Assembly (NCBI RefSeq): GCF_021290925.1
Contig: NZ_JAJSLX010000002.1
Span: 1 to 64,000, forward strand
Origin: Sessilibacter corallicola
GTDB lineage: Bacteria; Pseudomonadota; Gammaproteobacteria; Pseudomonadales; Cellvibrionaceae
Reading direction: 5' to 3'
Length of the DNA stretch: 64,000 bases
Shown here: positions 15,015 to 23,251 of the stretch, piece by piece
How the letters are laid out: every line of letters begins with the position of its first letter
Position numbering within the stretch: the first letter of the stretch is position 1
Translations under genes and position numbers: made by a program
The notes under the pieces: generated by a model
Told to the model about the DNA's origin: nothing
Seen by the model: only the letters and a program-made list of their open reading frames with translations
Database searches by the model: none

Positions 15015-15045
15015 CATAATTATTGATGAATGACGGTTGTTAATT

Positions 15046-15933
15046 ATGGATTACAAAGCACTTAGATACTTTCATGAAGTTGCTAAATTGGGCAGCTTTA
15101 CGCGCGCGGCGGAGTCCTTAAGCATCGCTCAGCCAGCGGTGAGCATGGCAATAAAACGGCTTGAAGAACAGCTGCGATTAACGTTGTTTCATCGCCAAGA
15201 TCGCAAAATTGCGCTAACTGACGAAGGCGAGAAGTTATACCAGCAATCCGCACGTATTATTCAGGCCATGAACGATGCCGATCTGGAAATGGATGAATTG
15301 CGAGGGCTCGAAAAAGGCGTTGTGCATTTGGGCGTTCCCGGAATGCTGGGCTCGTATTTTTTCCCGCCGTTAGTCATGGCCTTCAAACACCGTTACCCTA
15401 AATTGCGATTGTCGGTCCTAGAGAGCGGCGCTTGGCAATTACAACAAATGTTAGAAAACGGCGATATCGATTTGGCGGTCATTGAATCTGGCGGTATTCC
15501 AGATAACGTAGATGCTACTCCGATATTGCGCGATGAAATGCAGGTTGTGGTTTCTACCGATCATCCATTAGCAAAAGCAAACAGCGTGACACCGAAAGAA
15601 CTGTTTGAGCACGAGTTAGTGGTTTTTCGTCAGGGGTATTTCCATCGACGTCTGCTAGACCAAATGGCCGAAGAAGCGGGAATCGAGCCTTCGATCAGTT
15701 TTGAAACCAATTTACTGCCATTGATTCGCTCTATTATCAAACAAGGTTTTGGTATCTCGACATTATTGAAAATGGCAGTGGAAAATGACCCGGCACTGGT
15801 TACCTTACCGTTTGAGCCGCCAGTGTGTTTGGACTTGTGCCTCGCCTGGCGCAAAGACAGTTATTTATCCAAGGCAAACCGAGCATTTGTGGATTTTATG
15901 TTAGAACAAACCGCGTTAACGCCCAAGCGCTGA
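15046..15933 (+). CDS. LysR family transcriptional regulator
   Basis: A 295-aa LysR protein. The N-terminal winged helix-turn-helix is clear (MDYKALRYFHEVAKLGSFTRAAESLSIAQPAVSMAIKRLEEQL, split over residues 1-43). The periplasmic-binding-protein-like effector domain runs from about residue 90. I prefer the ATG at 15046 over an in-frame TTG 9 nt upstream, because LysR proteins usually begin within a few residues of the first helix. It is transcribed away from the MFS gene at 14929 and probably regulates it. The effector is unknown. Confidence 0.88.
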   Translation: MDYKALRYFHEVAKLGSFTRAAESLSIAQPAVSMAIKRLEEQLRLTLFHRQDRKIALTDEGEKLYQQSARIIQAMNDADLEMDELRGLEKGVVHLGVPGMLGSYFFPPLVMAFKHRYPKLRLSVLESGAWQLQQMLENGDIDLAVIESGGIPDNVDATPILRDEMQVVVSTDHPLAKANSVTPKELFEHELVVFRQGYFHRRLLDQMAEEAGIEPSISFETNLLPLIRSIIKQGFGISTLLKMAVENDPALVTLPFEPPVCLDLCLAWRKDSYLSKANRAFVDFMLEQTALTPKR

Positions 15934-16110
15934 CAATTGTTAGTGGTTATTTTTTGGCTTTTGGCGCTATCTGGGTAAAATATTCAACCTACGAAGTTTA
16001 GCAATACATCTACAGGCGTCATCAGTGGTAACTTATAAACGGTAACAAGATGTACCCTAAATGCGTGATGTAATTTTTTGAATCGTTCTTCTGATATTGA
16101 CGTTTTATCT

Positions 16111-17052
16111 ATGCAGAGATTTTTCCCACTAGCTTTACTGGTTGTCTCATCGATTTTATTCGCGCAAACCGAATTGGCGTATTTGAAAAAAAGTGACGAC
16201 CAAGCGCTTATTCAGACAACATTGCAGCCGAGTTCTATTATTGGTCTCAGTGAACGAGATACTTACATCTTGGTTGCCTCTTTAGAAGAGGGAAGCCTGC
16301 AACTGTTTGAAAACAGTAACGGTACGTTAATTCCGAAACTGGAATTTCCCATGTCCATTGGTAAAGAGGGGTTTGGTAAAGAAATTGAGGGCGATAAAAA
16401 AACCCCGGTTGGTGTTTATCGAATTACCAGCTTTTTAAACGACGAACAATTGGATGATTTTTACGGTCGTGCCGCTTACCCATTGAATTATCCAAATGCT
16501 TGGGATTTATTGCAAAATCGAACTGGCAGTGGAATCTGGCTGCACGCTATGCCCGAGGGTGTCACCAGCCGTCCGGCACTCGACAGCGATGGCTGCATCG
16601 TTATTAATAACGAGCAAATAGAAATGCTGTCGCCGTATTTAGATGTGGGCCGTACTCGTATTGTTCTAACGGATAAATCCGATTGGTTGCCAACAGAACA
16701 AATACAAATTCAGCGCGAAGAATTGGAAAGCCACATTAAAAATTGGCAAGAAGCTTGGGAGTCATTACAAGACCAACCTTATCTAGCGTTTTACAGCGAC
16801 GACTATAACAATTTGAAGCACGATAAAGCGTCTTGGGATAAATACAAAAAGCGGGTGAACGGGTCGAAAAAATTTATCGACGTCAACATTTCTGATCTCG
16901 CTATTTTTTCCTACCCCGGCGCTGATAACATAGTGATGACTGAGTTTTATCAAAGTTACGTCAGTAACAATTACCGCTCTAAAGGTTGGAAAAAACAGCT
17001 TTGGAAAAAAGAAGGCGATTCCTGGAAAATTATTTACGAAGCTGGTGGCTAA
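16111..17052 (+). CDS. L,D-transpeptidase (YkuD) with C-terminal NTF2-like domain
   Basis: L,D-transpeptidases form 3-3 peptidoglycan crosslinks or attach proteins to the wall, acting in the periplasm. From the ATG at 16111 the protein is 313 aa with an N-terminal signal segment (MQRFFPLALLVVSSILFA). An in-frame TTG 33 nt upstream would hide this signal. The YkuD domain covers about residues 45-190, with GTPVG-like KTPVGVYRI, WLHAMPEG and the catalytic SDGC motif (Cys162; Asp replaces the common His of SHGC). The last 110 residues (from about 205) look like an NTF2-like/calcium-transporter-type domain, as in YafK-like enzymes. It is convergent with the M14 peptidase gene, one base apart. Confidence 0.85.
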   Translation: MQRFFPLALLVVSSILFAQTELAYLKKSDDQALIQTTLQPSSIIGLSERDTYILVASLEEGSLQLFENSNGTLIPKLEFPMSIGKEGFGKEIEGDKKTPVGVYRITSFLNDEQLDDFYGRAAYPLNYPNAWDLLQNRTGSGIWLHAMPEGVTSRPALDSDGCIVINNEQIEMLSPYLDVGRTRIVLTDKSDWLPTEQIQIQREELESHIKNWQEAWESLQDQPYLAFYSDDYNNLKHDKASWDKYKKRVNGSKKFIDVNISDLAIFSYPGADNIVMTEFYQSYVSNNYRSKGWKKQLWKKEGDSWKIIYEAGG

Positions 17053-17053
17053 C

Positions 17054-18172
17054 CTAGTCTTCCGGCTCGTTTTCTTGAGATCTTGCCAGACGTTGCTTAG
17101 GAACTTCACGTTGCAGCCAAGCAATTAAATCACTCCACATTGAACTGATTTCTGAACTCGGCGGCATAATGCCGGCAGACGACAATTCAATCGTCACAAC
17201 CGGTATATCCTTTGCCACACCGGCGTAATTACCTAATGAGCCTGGGTAAATACCAAGTTCTTGAAGATACAATCGACCTAATTTATGCGGAGGTCTTTGC
17301 GGGCCGTCGTAATCCACCAAACTGTGCGGTGCGTGAACCGCAACGATCGCGTCAGGTTTAAATGACTCGATTTGCTCGATGAACCATCGAGTTTCGGGTT
17401 CACTGGAGGCGTTCGGTCCGGGGTAGCGTCTCGGGTTGCTGTAAGTTCTATTGCGCCAATAATTAAGAGCATCCGCTCGCCAATCGGGGGTGGGGAAGTT
17501 GCGGTTTAGATCCACACCCGCATCGTTTTGACGTTGCGATTTTTTCCTTAATAGGCCATCTGGATTCAACAGCGGCACCACCATCCATTCAAATAAACCG
17601 CTGTGGTGTTCGTTTAACGTCTCCAACCAACGAAAAACAATGGATACTGACGAGTACTCGTCGCCGTGAATACCGCCCATTAACAGGACTCGCCCGAGAG
17701 GTTGCTTATCGTCCTGGGGATCGAATTTTTTTATAGCGATTGCCCGATCCAAAATAGAGCGGCCGCCGCTGTCTCTAAGCGACGCTTGCAAACAATTATC
17801 CACCGTAACACTGCCGAGCTTGTCACCGATCTCTTTGCACAGGCCGGCGATTGCATCATTACTTGTATTCACGGTACTGGAAGTCGGTGTTTTTGACGGA
17901 TTGTCTGCTTTGGCAGAAGGTCTCTCTAACAGGGCAGGAGTATCGGGTTTCGGTTGTTCAACCGGAGCAGGCGGCTTTTCAGGAAGTGGTTCTTGTGGTT
18001 CAACGGCTGGCTGAGGCTTGGTTTTAGCTTGCGTGATTAGCTCGGGTTGCGGTTCGCTCACGACGGGTGCTTTGGTTGGATTCGCTTTCTCAGTGTTGGT
18101 GGTACAGGAAATCAAACCGAGCGCCGCAATCAACGATGAGGCGTAAGTGAGTACACGTAAAAATCGAAGCAT
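17054..18172 (-). CDS. Lipoprotein M14 zinc carboxypeptidase, MpaA-like
   Basis: The 372-aa protein has a lipoprotein signal (ALGLISC, Cys23), a Pro/Lys/Glu-rich linker to about residue 100, and an M14 peptidase domain. The zinc ligands are recognisable as HGDE (near residue 170) and the His of VAVHAP. VDLNRNFP and the likely catalytic Glu in TIELS are also present. This pattern resembles MpaA, which removes meso-diaminopimelate from murein peptides. The linker would let the enzyme reach from a membrane anchor into the peptidoglycan layer. Its neighbour is an L,D-transpeptidase, so both probably act on cell-wall peptides. Confidence 0.8.
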   Translation of the reverse strand: MLRFLRVLTYASSLIAALGLISCTTNTEKANPTKAPVVSEPQPELITQAKTKPQPAVEPQEPLPEKPPAPVEQPKPDTPALLERPSAKADNPSKTPTSSTVNTSNDAIAGLCKEIGDKLGSVTVDNCLQASLRDSGGRSILDRAIAIKKFDPQDDKQPLGRVLLMGGIHGDEYSSVSIVFRWLETLNEHHSGLFEWMVVPLLNPDGLLRKKSQRQNDAGVDLNRNFPTPDWRADALNYWRNRTYSNPRRYPGPNASSEPETRWFIEQIESFKPDAIVAVHAPHSLVDYDGPQRPPHKLGRLYLQELGIYPGSLGNYAGVAKDIPVVTIELSSAGIMPPSSEISSMWSDLIAWLQREVPKQRLARSQENEPED

Positions 18173-18326
18173 CAGCCACTTTCTTCAGATTAGTCTTTGT
18201 CGGTTACGTCTCGTTGCTTATTTCAGTGAAGCGTAACTTGAATTGCCTTACAACGCGGGGTTGCTGCCACATCATATAGGAACCTTAGATTAACTCAAAA
18301 CTGCTCAACTTATCCCAAATTGCATT

Positions 18327-18595
18327 CTAGGGCCTGTTCACACTAATTTAATCACACCTGCTGGAGGGTATTTTTTTCGTATTTTAGGCGCAGTGAGTGT
18401 GATTTGGTTGTTCCAAATGAACGAGCTGCAACGCGAAATACGGGAAAAATACGCCGAGCCCTTGGGGTCGCCCCTAAAACACGCAATTCGTTGTTGTTCG
18501 TCGCTTATTTAGCGCGCTAAACCGCACTCCTCACGCCTAGACTGACGCATTTTAGGCGCGACAGGTGCGGTTAAATTAGTGTGAACAGGCCCTAG
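18327..18595. mobile_element. MITE-like palindromic element 1 (269 bp)
   Basis: The region starts CTAGGGCCTGTTCACACTAA and ends with its reverse complement. The terminal inverted repeats span 34 bp with two mismatches (18327-18360 and 18562-18595). TA dinucleotides at 18328 and 18593 could be the target duplication, leaving a 263-bp core. Inside are further complementary blocks: GTATTTTTTTCGTATTT near 18367 against AAATACGGGAAAAATAC near 18436, a small ATTTGG / CCAAAT hairpin, and the palindrome TTTAGCGCGCTAAA near 18510. No ORF is present. It lies between the M14 gene and the rpsL promoter. Confidence 0.75.
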
Positions 18596-18662
18596 TTATG
18601 CCCAGGAATATGAGGCTGACAGAATCTTTTCCAAATTCATTGAATAAATCGCTGTCATCTGC

Positions 18663-18691
18663 TTGAAATGCGAACAGCAGGTCAATATAAT
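18663..18691 (+). promoter_or_regulatory. Sigma-70 promoter of rpsL-rpsG
   Basis: TTGAAA (18663-18668), a 17-nt spacer and a perfect TATAAT (18686-18691) lie 122 nt ahead of rpsL. Spacing and hexamers are near consensus. It starts 68 nt after the end of palindromic element 1. Confidence 0.75.
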
Positions 18692-18812
18692 TGCGCACCC
18701 ATTTTTTATGGGGTCTGTTTATTCTCTGGTGATTGATCATTCACGATTGCATAAACAGCGCTAATTTTTATGCATCAATTAAGATGCTCACTTATTTCTG
18801 GAGTTATTTTTC

Positions 18813-19184
18813 ATGGCAACGATCAACCAGTTGGTTCGTAAGCCGAGAAAACGTAAAGCAGTTGCAAGCGACGTACGTGCGCTAGAAGCCTGTCCACAAC
18901 GGCGTGGCGTTTGTACTCGCGTTTACACTACAACCCCGAAAAAACCAAACTCGGCACTACGTAAAGTATGTCGTGTGCGTCTAACCAACGGTTTTGAAGT
19001 TTCTTCATACATCGGTGGTGAAGGTCACAACCTTCAAGAGCACAGTGTTGTGTTGATTCGCGGTGGTCGTGTAAAAGACTTGCCAGGTGTTCGTTATCAC
19101 ACCGTTCGCGGTGCACTTGATACCTCAGGTGTTAACGATCGTAAGCAAGGCCGTTCTAAGTACGGTACTAAGCGACCTAAGTAA
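18813..19184 (+). CDS. rpsL: 30S ribosomal protein S12
   Basis: S12 is a decoding-centre protein of the 30S subunit. At 123 aa it has the full family sequence, including [17 protein letters not shown] and [16 protein letters not shown]. The two lysines whose mutation gives streptomycin resistance are wild type. The GGAG ribosome-binding site lies 9 nt ahead of the ATG. rpsG follows after 122 nt. Confidence 0.98.
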   Translation: MATINQLVRKPRKRKAVASDVRALEACPQRRGVCTRVYTTTPKKPNSALRKVCRVRLTNGFEVSSYIGGEGHNLQEHSVVLIRGGRVKDLPGVRYHTVRGALDTSGVNDRKQGRSKYGTKRPK

Positions 19185-19306
19185 TTGCTGGTGCCCTCGG
19201 GCACACGATTTTCCGGTAGAACCGAGTAAGGCTAAGCGCGCTCATAATTATTTAGTAAAGACGTTGTGAGAGCGTTGTCTTAGAAATCCCTGAAGAGAGG
19301 CTAAAA

Positions 19307-19777
19307 ATGCCAAGAAGACGCGTCGTCGCCAAGCGTGAGATATTACCTGATCCTAAGTACGGGAATATCACGCTGGCGAAATTTATGAATATGGTAATGG
19401 TTAGCGGTAAAAAATCCGTTGCCGAGCGTATCGTATACGGTGCCTTGGAGATTGTTGAGCAAAAGCTAAACAAAGATCCACTAGAAGTTTTTGACGAAGC
19501 TCTAGAAAACGTTGCACCTTTAGTAGAAGTTAAATCTCGCCGTGTTGGTGGTGCTACCTACCAAGTACCGGTTGAAGTTCGTCCGGCTCGTCGCACTGCT
19601 TTGGCAATGCGTTGGTTGGTTGAATACTCTCGTGGCCGTGGTGAAAAGTCTATGGTTCAGCGTTTGGCTGGCGAGATGATTGATGCTTCTCAAAGCAAGG
19701 GCTCTGCGGTTAAGAAGCGTGAAGACGTTCACCGTATGGCTGAAGCGAACAAGGCGTTCTCGCACTACCGCTTCTAA
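19307..19777 (+). CDS. rpsG: 30S ribosomal protein S7
   Basis: S7 nucleates assembly of the 30S head and lines the E site. The 156-aa protein shows [19 protein letters not shown] at the start, then [16 protein letters not shown] and [15 protein letters not shown]. In most gammaproteobacteria fusA follows at once. Here a terminator follows and eight kilobases of other genes intervene. Confidence 0.98.
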   Translation: MPRRRVVAKREILPDPKYGNITLAKFMNMVMVSGKKSVAERIVYGALEIVEQKLNKDPLEVFDEALENVAPLVEVKSRRVGGATYQVPVEVRPARRTALAMRWLVEYSRGRGEKSMVQRLAGEMIDASQSKGSAVKKREDVHRMAEANKAFSHYRF

Positions 19778-19803
19778 GTTTAACGTTCTCGTTAAGCTTA
19801 CCG

Positions 19804-19834
19804 AAAAAGGCAGCTATTACAGCTGCCTTTTTTT
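19804..19834 (+). terminator. Terminator after rpsG
   Basis: A perfect 12-bp stem AAAAAGGCAGCT / AGCTGCCTTTTT (19804-19832, loop ATTAC) is followed by more T. It ends the rpsL-rpsG transcript before the inserted TRAP genes. A closely similar hairpin occurs just before fusA. Confidence 0.92.
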
Positions 19835-19974
19835 ATTTTGCATTCTTCTCTTTTTAATGTTCCTGCCTTTCTGTGAGCATTCCAGTAACTCCTTTTAGCG
19901 TATCTCTAAAAATTTCCTGTTCCTTGAAATATTTGGGATTCCTGTCAGCTGCCACGTAAATATCGAGCGCGTAG

Positions 19975-20000
19975 AATATTGAAGATCATCCTTCGATATT
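19975..20000 (+). promoter_or_regulatory. Hairpin over the dctP ribosome-binding region
   Basis: AATATTGAAG / CTTCGATATT pair over 10 bp (one G-T) with a 6-nt loop, ending directly before the GGAG at 20001. It could affect translation of the TRAP operon. No function is shown by the sequence itself. Confidence 0.4.
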
Positions 20001-20015
20001 GGAGCGCGTCGCGCT

Positions 20016-21077
20016 ATGTCTGATAGCAAGTTACCAAGCAACAATAATTCTGAATCGGGGTGGTTAGCGATGATGATATTGCTTGCCCTGTTTTTACTGG
20101 TGGTGTGCTTTACCGCGCTTAGCAAAATCACGCGGTCGTCTGACCCAACAATTCATTGGGATATGCCGGTTGCCTATTCTGAGAGTAATTTTCAAACTCA
20201 AAATGCTAAGGAATTTGCTACAGAAATTTATCAGTGCACAGGCGGCGGTTTGGATATTTCCGTTCATGGTGGTGGTTCTTTGTATAAAGGCGGAGAAATA
20301 AAGTGCGCGGTCCAAGTCGGGTTGGTGCCTATTGGCGAGCGTTTGTTGTCTTCTCACTTTAACGAAAATCCGCTATTCGGTTTTGATTCTCTTCCTTTTA
20401 TAACCGCTAATTTTGAAGAGTCTAATCAGCTTTGGCGTGTTGCCAAGCGTGTGCTTGAAAAAGATATGAACAAAGAGCAATTAACGTTGCTTTATTCCGT
20501 GCCTTGGCCGCCATCGGGTCTTTATTTCAAGCAACCCATTGAAAATATTGAGCAATTAAAAAATATTAAATTCCGTTCTTACAACGCAGCTACCGCACGT
20601 TTTGCAGAGCTTTCAGGAATGATTCCCGTGCAAATCGAAGCCGCAGAATTAAGCCAGGCGCTTGCGTTGGGTGTTGTTGATTCGTTTATGGCATCGGGCT
20701 CAACAGGTTACGATCGAAAAGTTTGGGAGCATCTCAGTCATTTTTACGACGTAAAAGCGTGGTTGCCGCGCAATTATGTTTTCGTCAATAAAACGGATTT
20801 TTCACAATTGCCTAGTGGATATCAACAGTGTGTATTGACCGCTTCAGAAAATGCGGAGTTGCGTGGTACAAAAAAATCAAAACAGCTCACCGATTGGTAT
20901 TTGCAACAGCTAGAGATAAACGGAATTCAAGTTGTGCAAGCCGGTCCGCAGTTAGACGCTTCATTGGCTGAAATCGGAAAATTGATGGTTGAGGAATGGC
21001 TTCAACTGTCGGGCGAAAAGGGCGTGCAAATTATTAATCGTTATGAATCTAAGAAGCATACATCGGAGGTTGATTAA
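20016..21077 (+). CDS. dctP: TRAP transporter substrate-binding protein (DctP type)
   Basis: DctP proteins capture organic acids or related solutes in the periplasm for a DctQM membrane complex. The 353-aa protein shows family features such as KFRSYNAATARFAELSGMIPVQIEAAELSQAL and LPRNYVFVNK. The N-terminus is unusual: about 18 hydrophilic residues precede a long hydrophobic segment (about 17-39, WLAMMILLALFLLVVCFTAL) with no obvious cleavage site. It may remain anchored in the membrane. Its stop overlaps the dctQ start by one base. Substrate unknown; the neighbouring lysine-degradation genes suggest a dicarboxylate or amino-acid derivative. Confidence 0.85.
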   Translation: MSDSKLPSNNNSESGWLAMMILLALFLLVVCFTALSKITRSSDPTIHWDMPVAYSESNFQTQNAKEFATEIYQCTGGGLDISVHGGGSLYKGGEIKCAVQVGLVPIGERLLSSHFNENPLFGFDSLPFITANFEESNQLWRVAKRVLEKDMNKEQLTLLYSVPWPPSGLYFKQPIENIEQLKNIKFRSYNAATARFAELSGMIPVQIEAAELSQALALGVVDSFMASGSTGYDRKVWEHLSHFYDVKAWLPRNYVFVNKTDFSQLPSGYQQCVLTASENAELRGTKKSKQLTDWYLQQLEINGIQVVQAGPQLDASLAEIGKLMVEEWLQLSGEKGVQIINRYESKKHTSEVD

Positions 21078-21598
21078 TGACAGTTTTTATTCGTAACGCA
21101 TTAACTCGTCTTTATTTATTCAGTGGTGGATGTGCCGCGTTTTCATTATTCAGTTTGCTTTTTCTGGTTATGGTTCAAATGAGCTCGCGGTGGTTTGAAC
21201 TTGATTTTCCTGGGTTATCCAATTACGCGGGTTATTGTTTAGGAAGTGCTTCTTTCTTTGGTCTCGGTTATGCGCTCAATCACGGTTCTCATATTCGTGT
21301 GACTTTAATTGTGAGCCACAGTGGTGGATTTAGAAAATTCATTGAGGTTACTGCTGTCGGTGTTTCTATGGTTATTGCAGGCTGGTTTGCGGTTCATGCA
21401 GTCATCAACAATATCAATTCATTTGAGTTGGGAGAGCTAAGCCAAGGGCAGGATGTCACGCCTATCTGGATACCCCAATTGGCTATGTCGCTAGGCGCGA
21501 TTGTATTTTTTATTTCTCTGCTTGATTTGTTTTTATGCTTATTGCTCTCACGAACAATATTTTCTACCGCGTTAACAACAGATAACAAGGAGTTTTAA
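21077..21598 (+). CDS. dctQ: TRAP transporter small membrane subunit (DctQ type)
   Basis: A 173-aa protein with four predicted membrane segments (about residues 14-36, 46-66, 88-110 and 133-155), as expected for DctQ, which supports the large permease subunit. It starts on the last base of the dctP stop and ends 2 nt before dctM, so the three form one operon. DctQ proteins are poorly conserved, and the assignment rests on size, topology and neighbours. Confidence 0.85.
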   Translation: MTVFIRNALTRLYLFSGGCAAFSLFSLLFLVMVQMSSRWFELDFPGLSNYAGYCLGSASFFGLGYALNHGSHIRVTLIVSHSGGFRKFIEVTAVGVSMVIAGWFAVHAVINNINSFELGELSQGQDVTPIWIPQLAMSLGAIVFFISLLDLFLCLLLSRTIFSTALTTDNKEF

Positions 21599-21600
21599 AA

Positions 21601-22908
21601 ATGGAACTTTTATATTTATCTGGTTTGTTTTTATTTTTATTGTTTTTACTGTTGGGAATGGGCGTTTGGGTTGGCTTGGCATTACTGGGCGTGGCGTGGG
21701 TCATCATGGAAGTTTTTGTTGGGCGTGTGCCCGGTCAAGGGATGGCAATGGTTGTGTGGTCGCATTCTACAAGTTGGACATTAACCGCCTTGCCGTTATT
21801 TATTTGGATGGGGGAGATTCTGTATCGAACACGGCTATCACAAGACTTGTTTCGTGGGCTGGCGCCATGGGTATCTCGCTTACCTGGGGGATTGCTCCAT
21901 ACCAACATAGCCGGATGTACTCTTTTTGCTGCAATTTCAGGTTCATCAGCAGCAACGCTTACCACTGTTGGTAAAATGTCGATCCCCGAATTACAGCAAC
22001 GTAAATATTCCGAAAAAATGGTTGTCGGCACTTTGGCCGGTGCAGCGACTTTAGGGTTAATGATTCCGCCATCGTTAACGTTGATTGTTTATGGTGTTAC
22101 GGTTAACGAATCGATAACCAAATTATTTATGGCAGGTGTTGTCCCAGGAATTTTATTGGCGACATTATTCACCGCTTATATCGCTATTTGGAGTTTACTG
22201 AATCGTGATTCCAATACTGTTAAAGAACCTAAAACCAGTTTGCTCGAAAAATTAAACGCGTCTCGGTTGCTTATTCCATTATTGGTATTAATTGCGGTAG
22301 TAATTGGTTCAATGTATTTAGGTTTTGCGACTGCAACCGAAGCTGCTGCAGTGGGTGTTATTGGTGCCTTCGCTTTAGCGGCGGTTCAAGGCTCTTTGTC
22401 AAAGTCTACGATTATCGACAGTGTACTTGGCGCAGTTCGTACATCGGCGATGATTGCGTTAATTTTAATGGGGGCGTCTTTTTTATCGCTGGCAATGGCC
22501 TACACGGGTTTGCCCAGTGCGCTTGCCGATTGGATTAACCATTTGGCGCTTTCCCCCATTACGTTGATTATTGCTTTAACGCTTTTTTATATCGTTATTG
22601 GTATGTTTTTAGATGGTATTTCTGCGGTGGTTCTGACCATGGCTGTTGTCGAGCCGATGGTTCGTGCTGCGGGTATTGATATTATCTGGTTTGGTATTTT
22701 TATTGTGATTGTCGTCGAAATGGCTCAAATAACTCCTCCGGTAGGATTCAATTTATTCGTTTTACAAGGAATAACTCGGCACGATATTGGTTACATTGCT
22801 AAAGCTGCGTTCCCTATGTTTTTGATTATGGTTTTTATGGTATTTTTGCTGGTTGTTATTCCTGAAATAGCTACCTATTTACCCAGTACTGCAGCGCAAC
22901 TAAAATAA
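21601..22908 (+). CDS. dctM: TRAP transporter large permease (DctM type)
   Basis: A 435-aa, multi-segment inner-membrane protein of the DctM family, which uses a sodium gradient for uptake. Family motifs are GSSAATLTTVGKMSIPEL, GTLAGAATLGLMIPPSLTLIVYG and the late ITPPVGFNLFVLQGI. The length fits DctM (about 425-435 aa). It is the last gene of dctPQM and is followed within 7 nt by a palindromic-ended element, whose stems may terminate the transcript. Confidence 0.93.
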   Translation: MELLYLSGLFLFLLFLLLGMGVWVGLALLGVAWVIMEVFVGRVPGQGMAMVVWSHSTSWTLTALPLFIWMGEILYRTRLSQDLFRGLAPWVSRLPGGLLHTNIAGCTLFAAISGSSAATLTTVGKMSIPELQQRKYSEKMVVGTLAGAATLGLMIPPSLTLIVYGVTVNESITKLFMAGVVPGILLATLFTAYIAIWSLLNRDSNTVKEPKTSLLEKLNASRLLIPLLVLIAVVIGSMYLGFATATEAAAVGVIGAFALAAVQGSLSKSTIIDSVLGAVRTSAMIALILMGASFLSLAMAYTGLPSALADWINHLALSPITLIIALTLFYIVIGMFLDGISAVVLTMAVVEPMVRAAGIDIIWFGIFIVIVVEMAQITPPVGFNLFVLQGITRHDIGYIAKAAFPMFLIMVFMVFLLVVIPEIATYLPSTAAQLK

Positions 22909-22914
22909 TAAGAA

Positions 22915-23186
22915 TATAGGGGCCTCTGATTAACCTCAAGATCACTCAGGCCAAGGAGTTTTTTTCTGATTAAGGCGTGCTTTTGAAGGTCTAACGGGTT
23001 AAATCGAAAAAGCACAACGCAGAGCAGGAAAAAAACTGGCAGGCCCCGTAGGGCGCGGTCTCAAGCGCACATTTGCGGTGTTGCCGTTTTTATTAAGGAC
23101 TGCGGCCATTAATTACAAACGGCGCCTTGCAACTGCACGCTTGAGATCACGCTGAGTAATTTTGAGGTTAATCAGAGGCCCCTATA
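22915..23186. mobile_element. MITE-like palindromic element 2 (272 bp)
   Basis: The region opens TATAGGGGCCTCTGATTAAC and closes with its complement. The terminal inverted repeats are 35 bp with two mismatches (22915-22949 and 23152-23186). TA at 22917 and 23183 could be target duplications around a 264-bp core. Internal pairs include GTTTTTTT near 22958 with AAAAAAAC near 23030 as part of a long imperfect stem, TCTCAAGCG near 23060 with CGCTTGAGA near 23139, and GCCGTTT near 23084 with AAACGGC near 23117. No ORF is seen. Its size and layout match the element at 18327, although most of the sequence differs. Confidence 0.75.
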
Positions 23187-23251
23187 CACTCGGAACTTTT
23201 TTATCTGTTTGAGTTATCTAAACTAATAAGACAATAAAGGAGTATATGATA

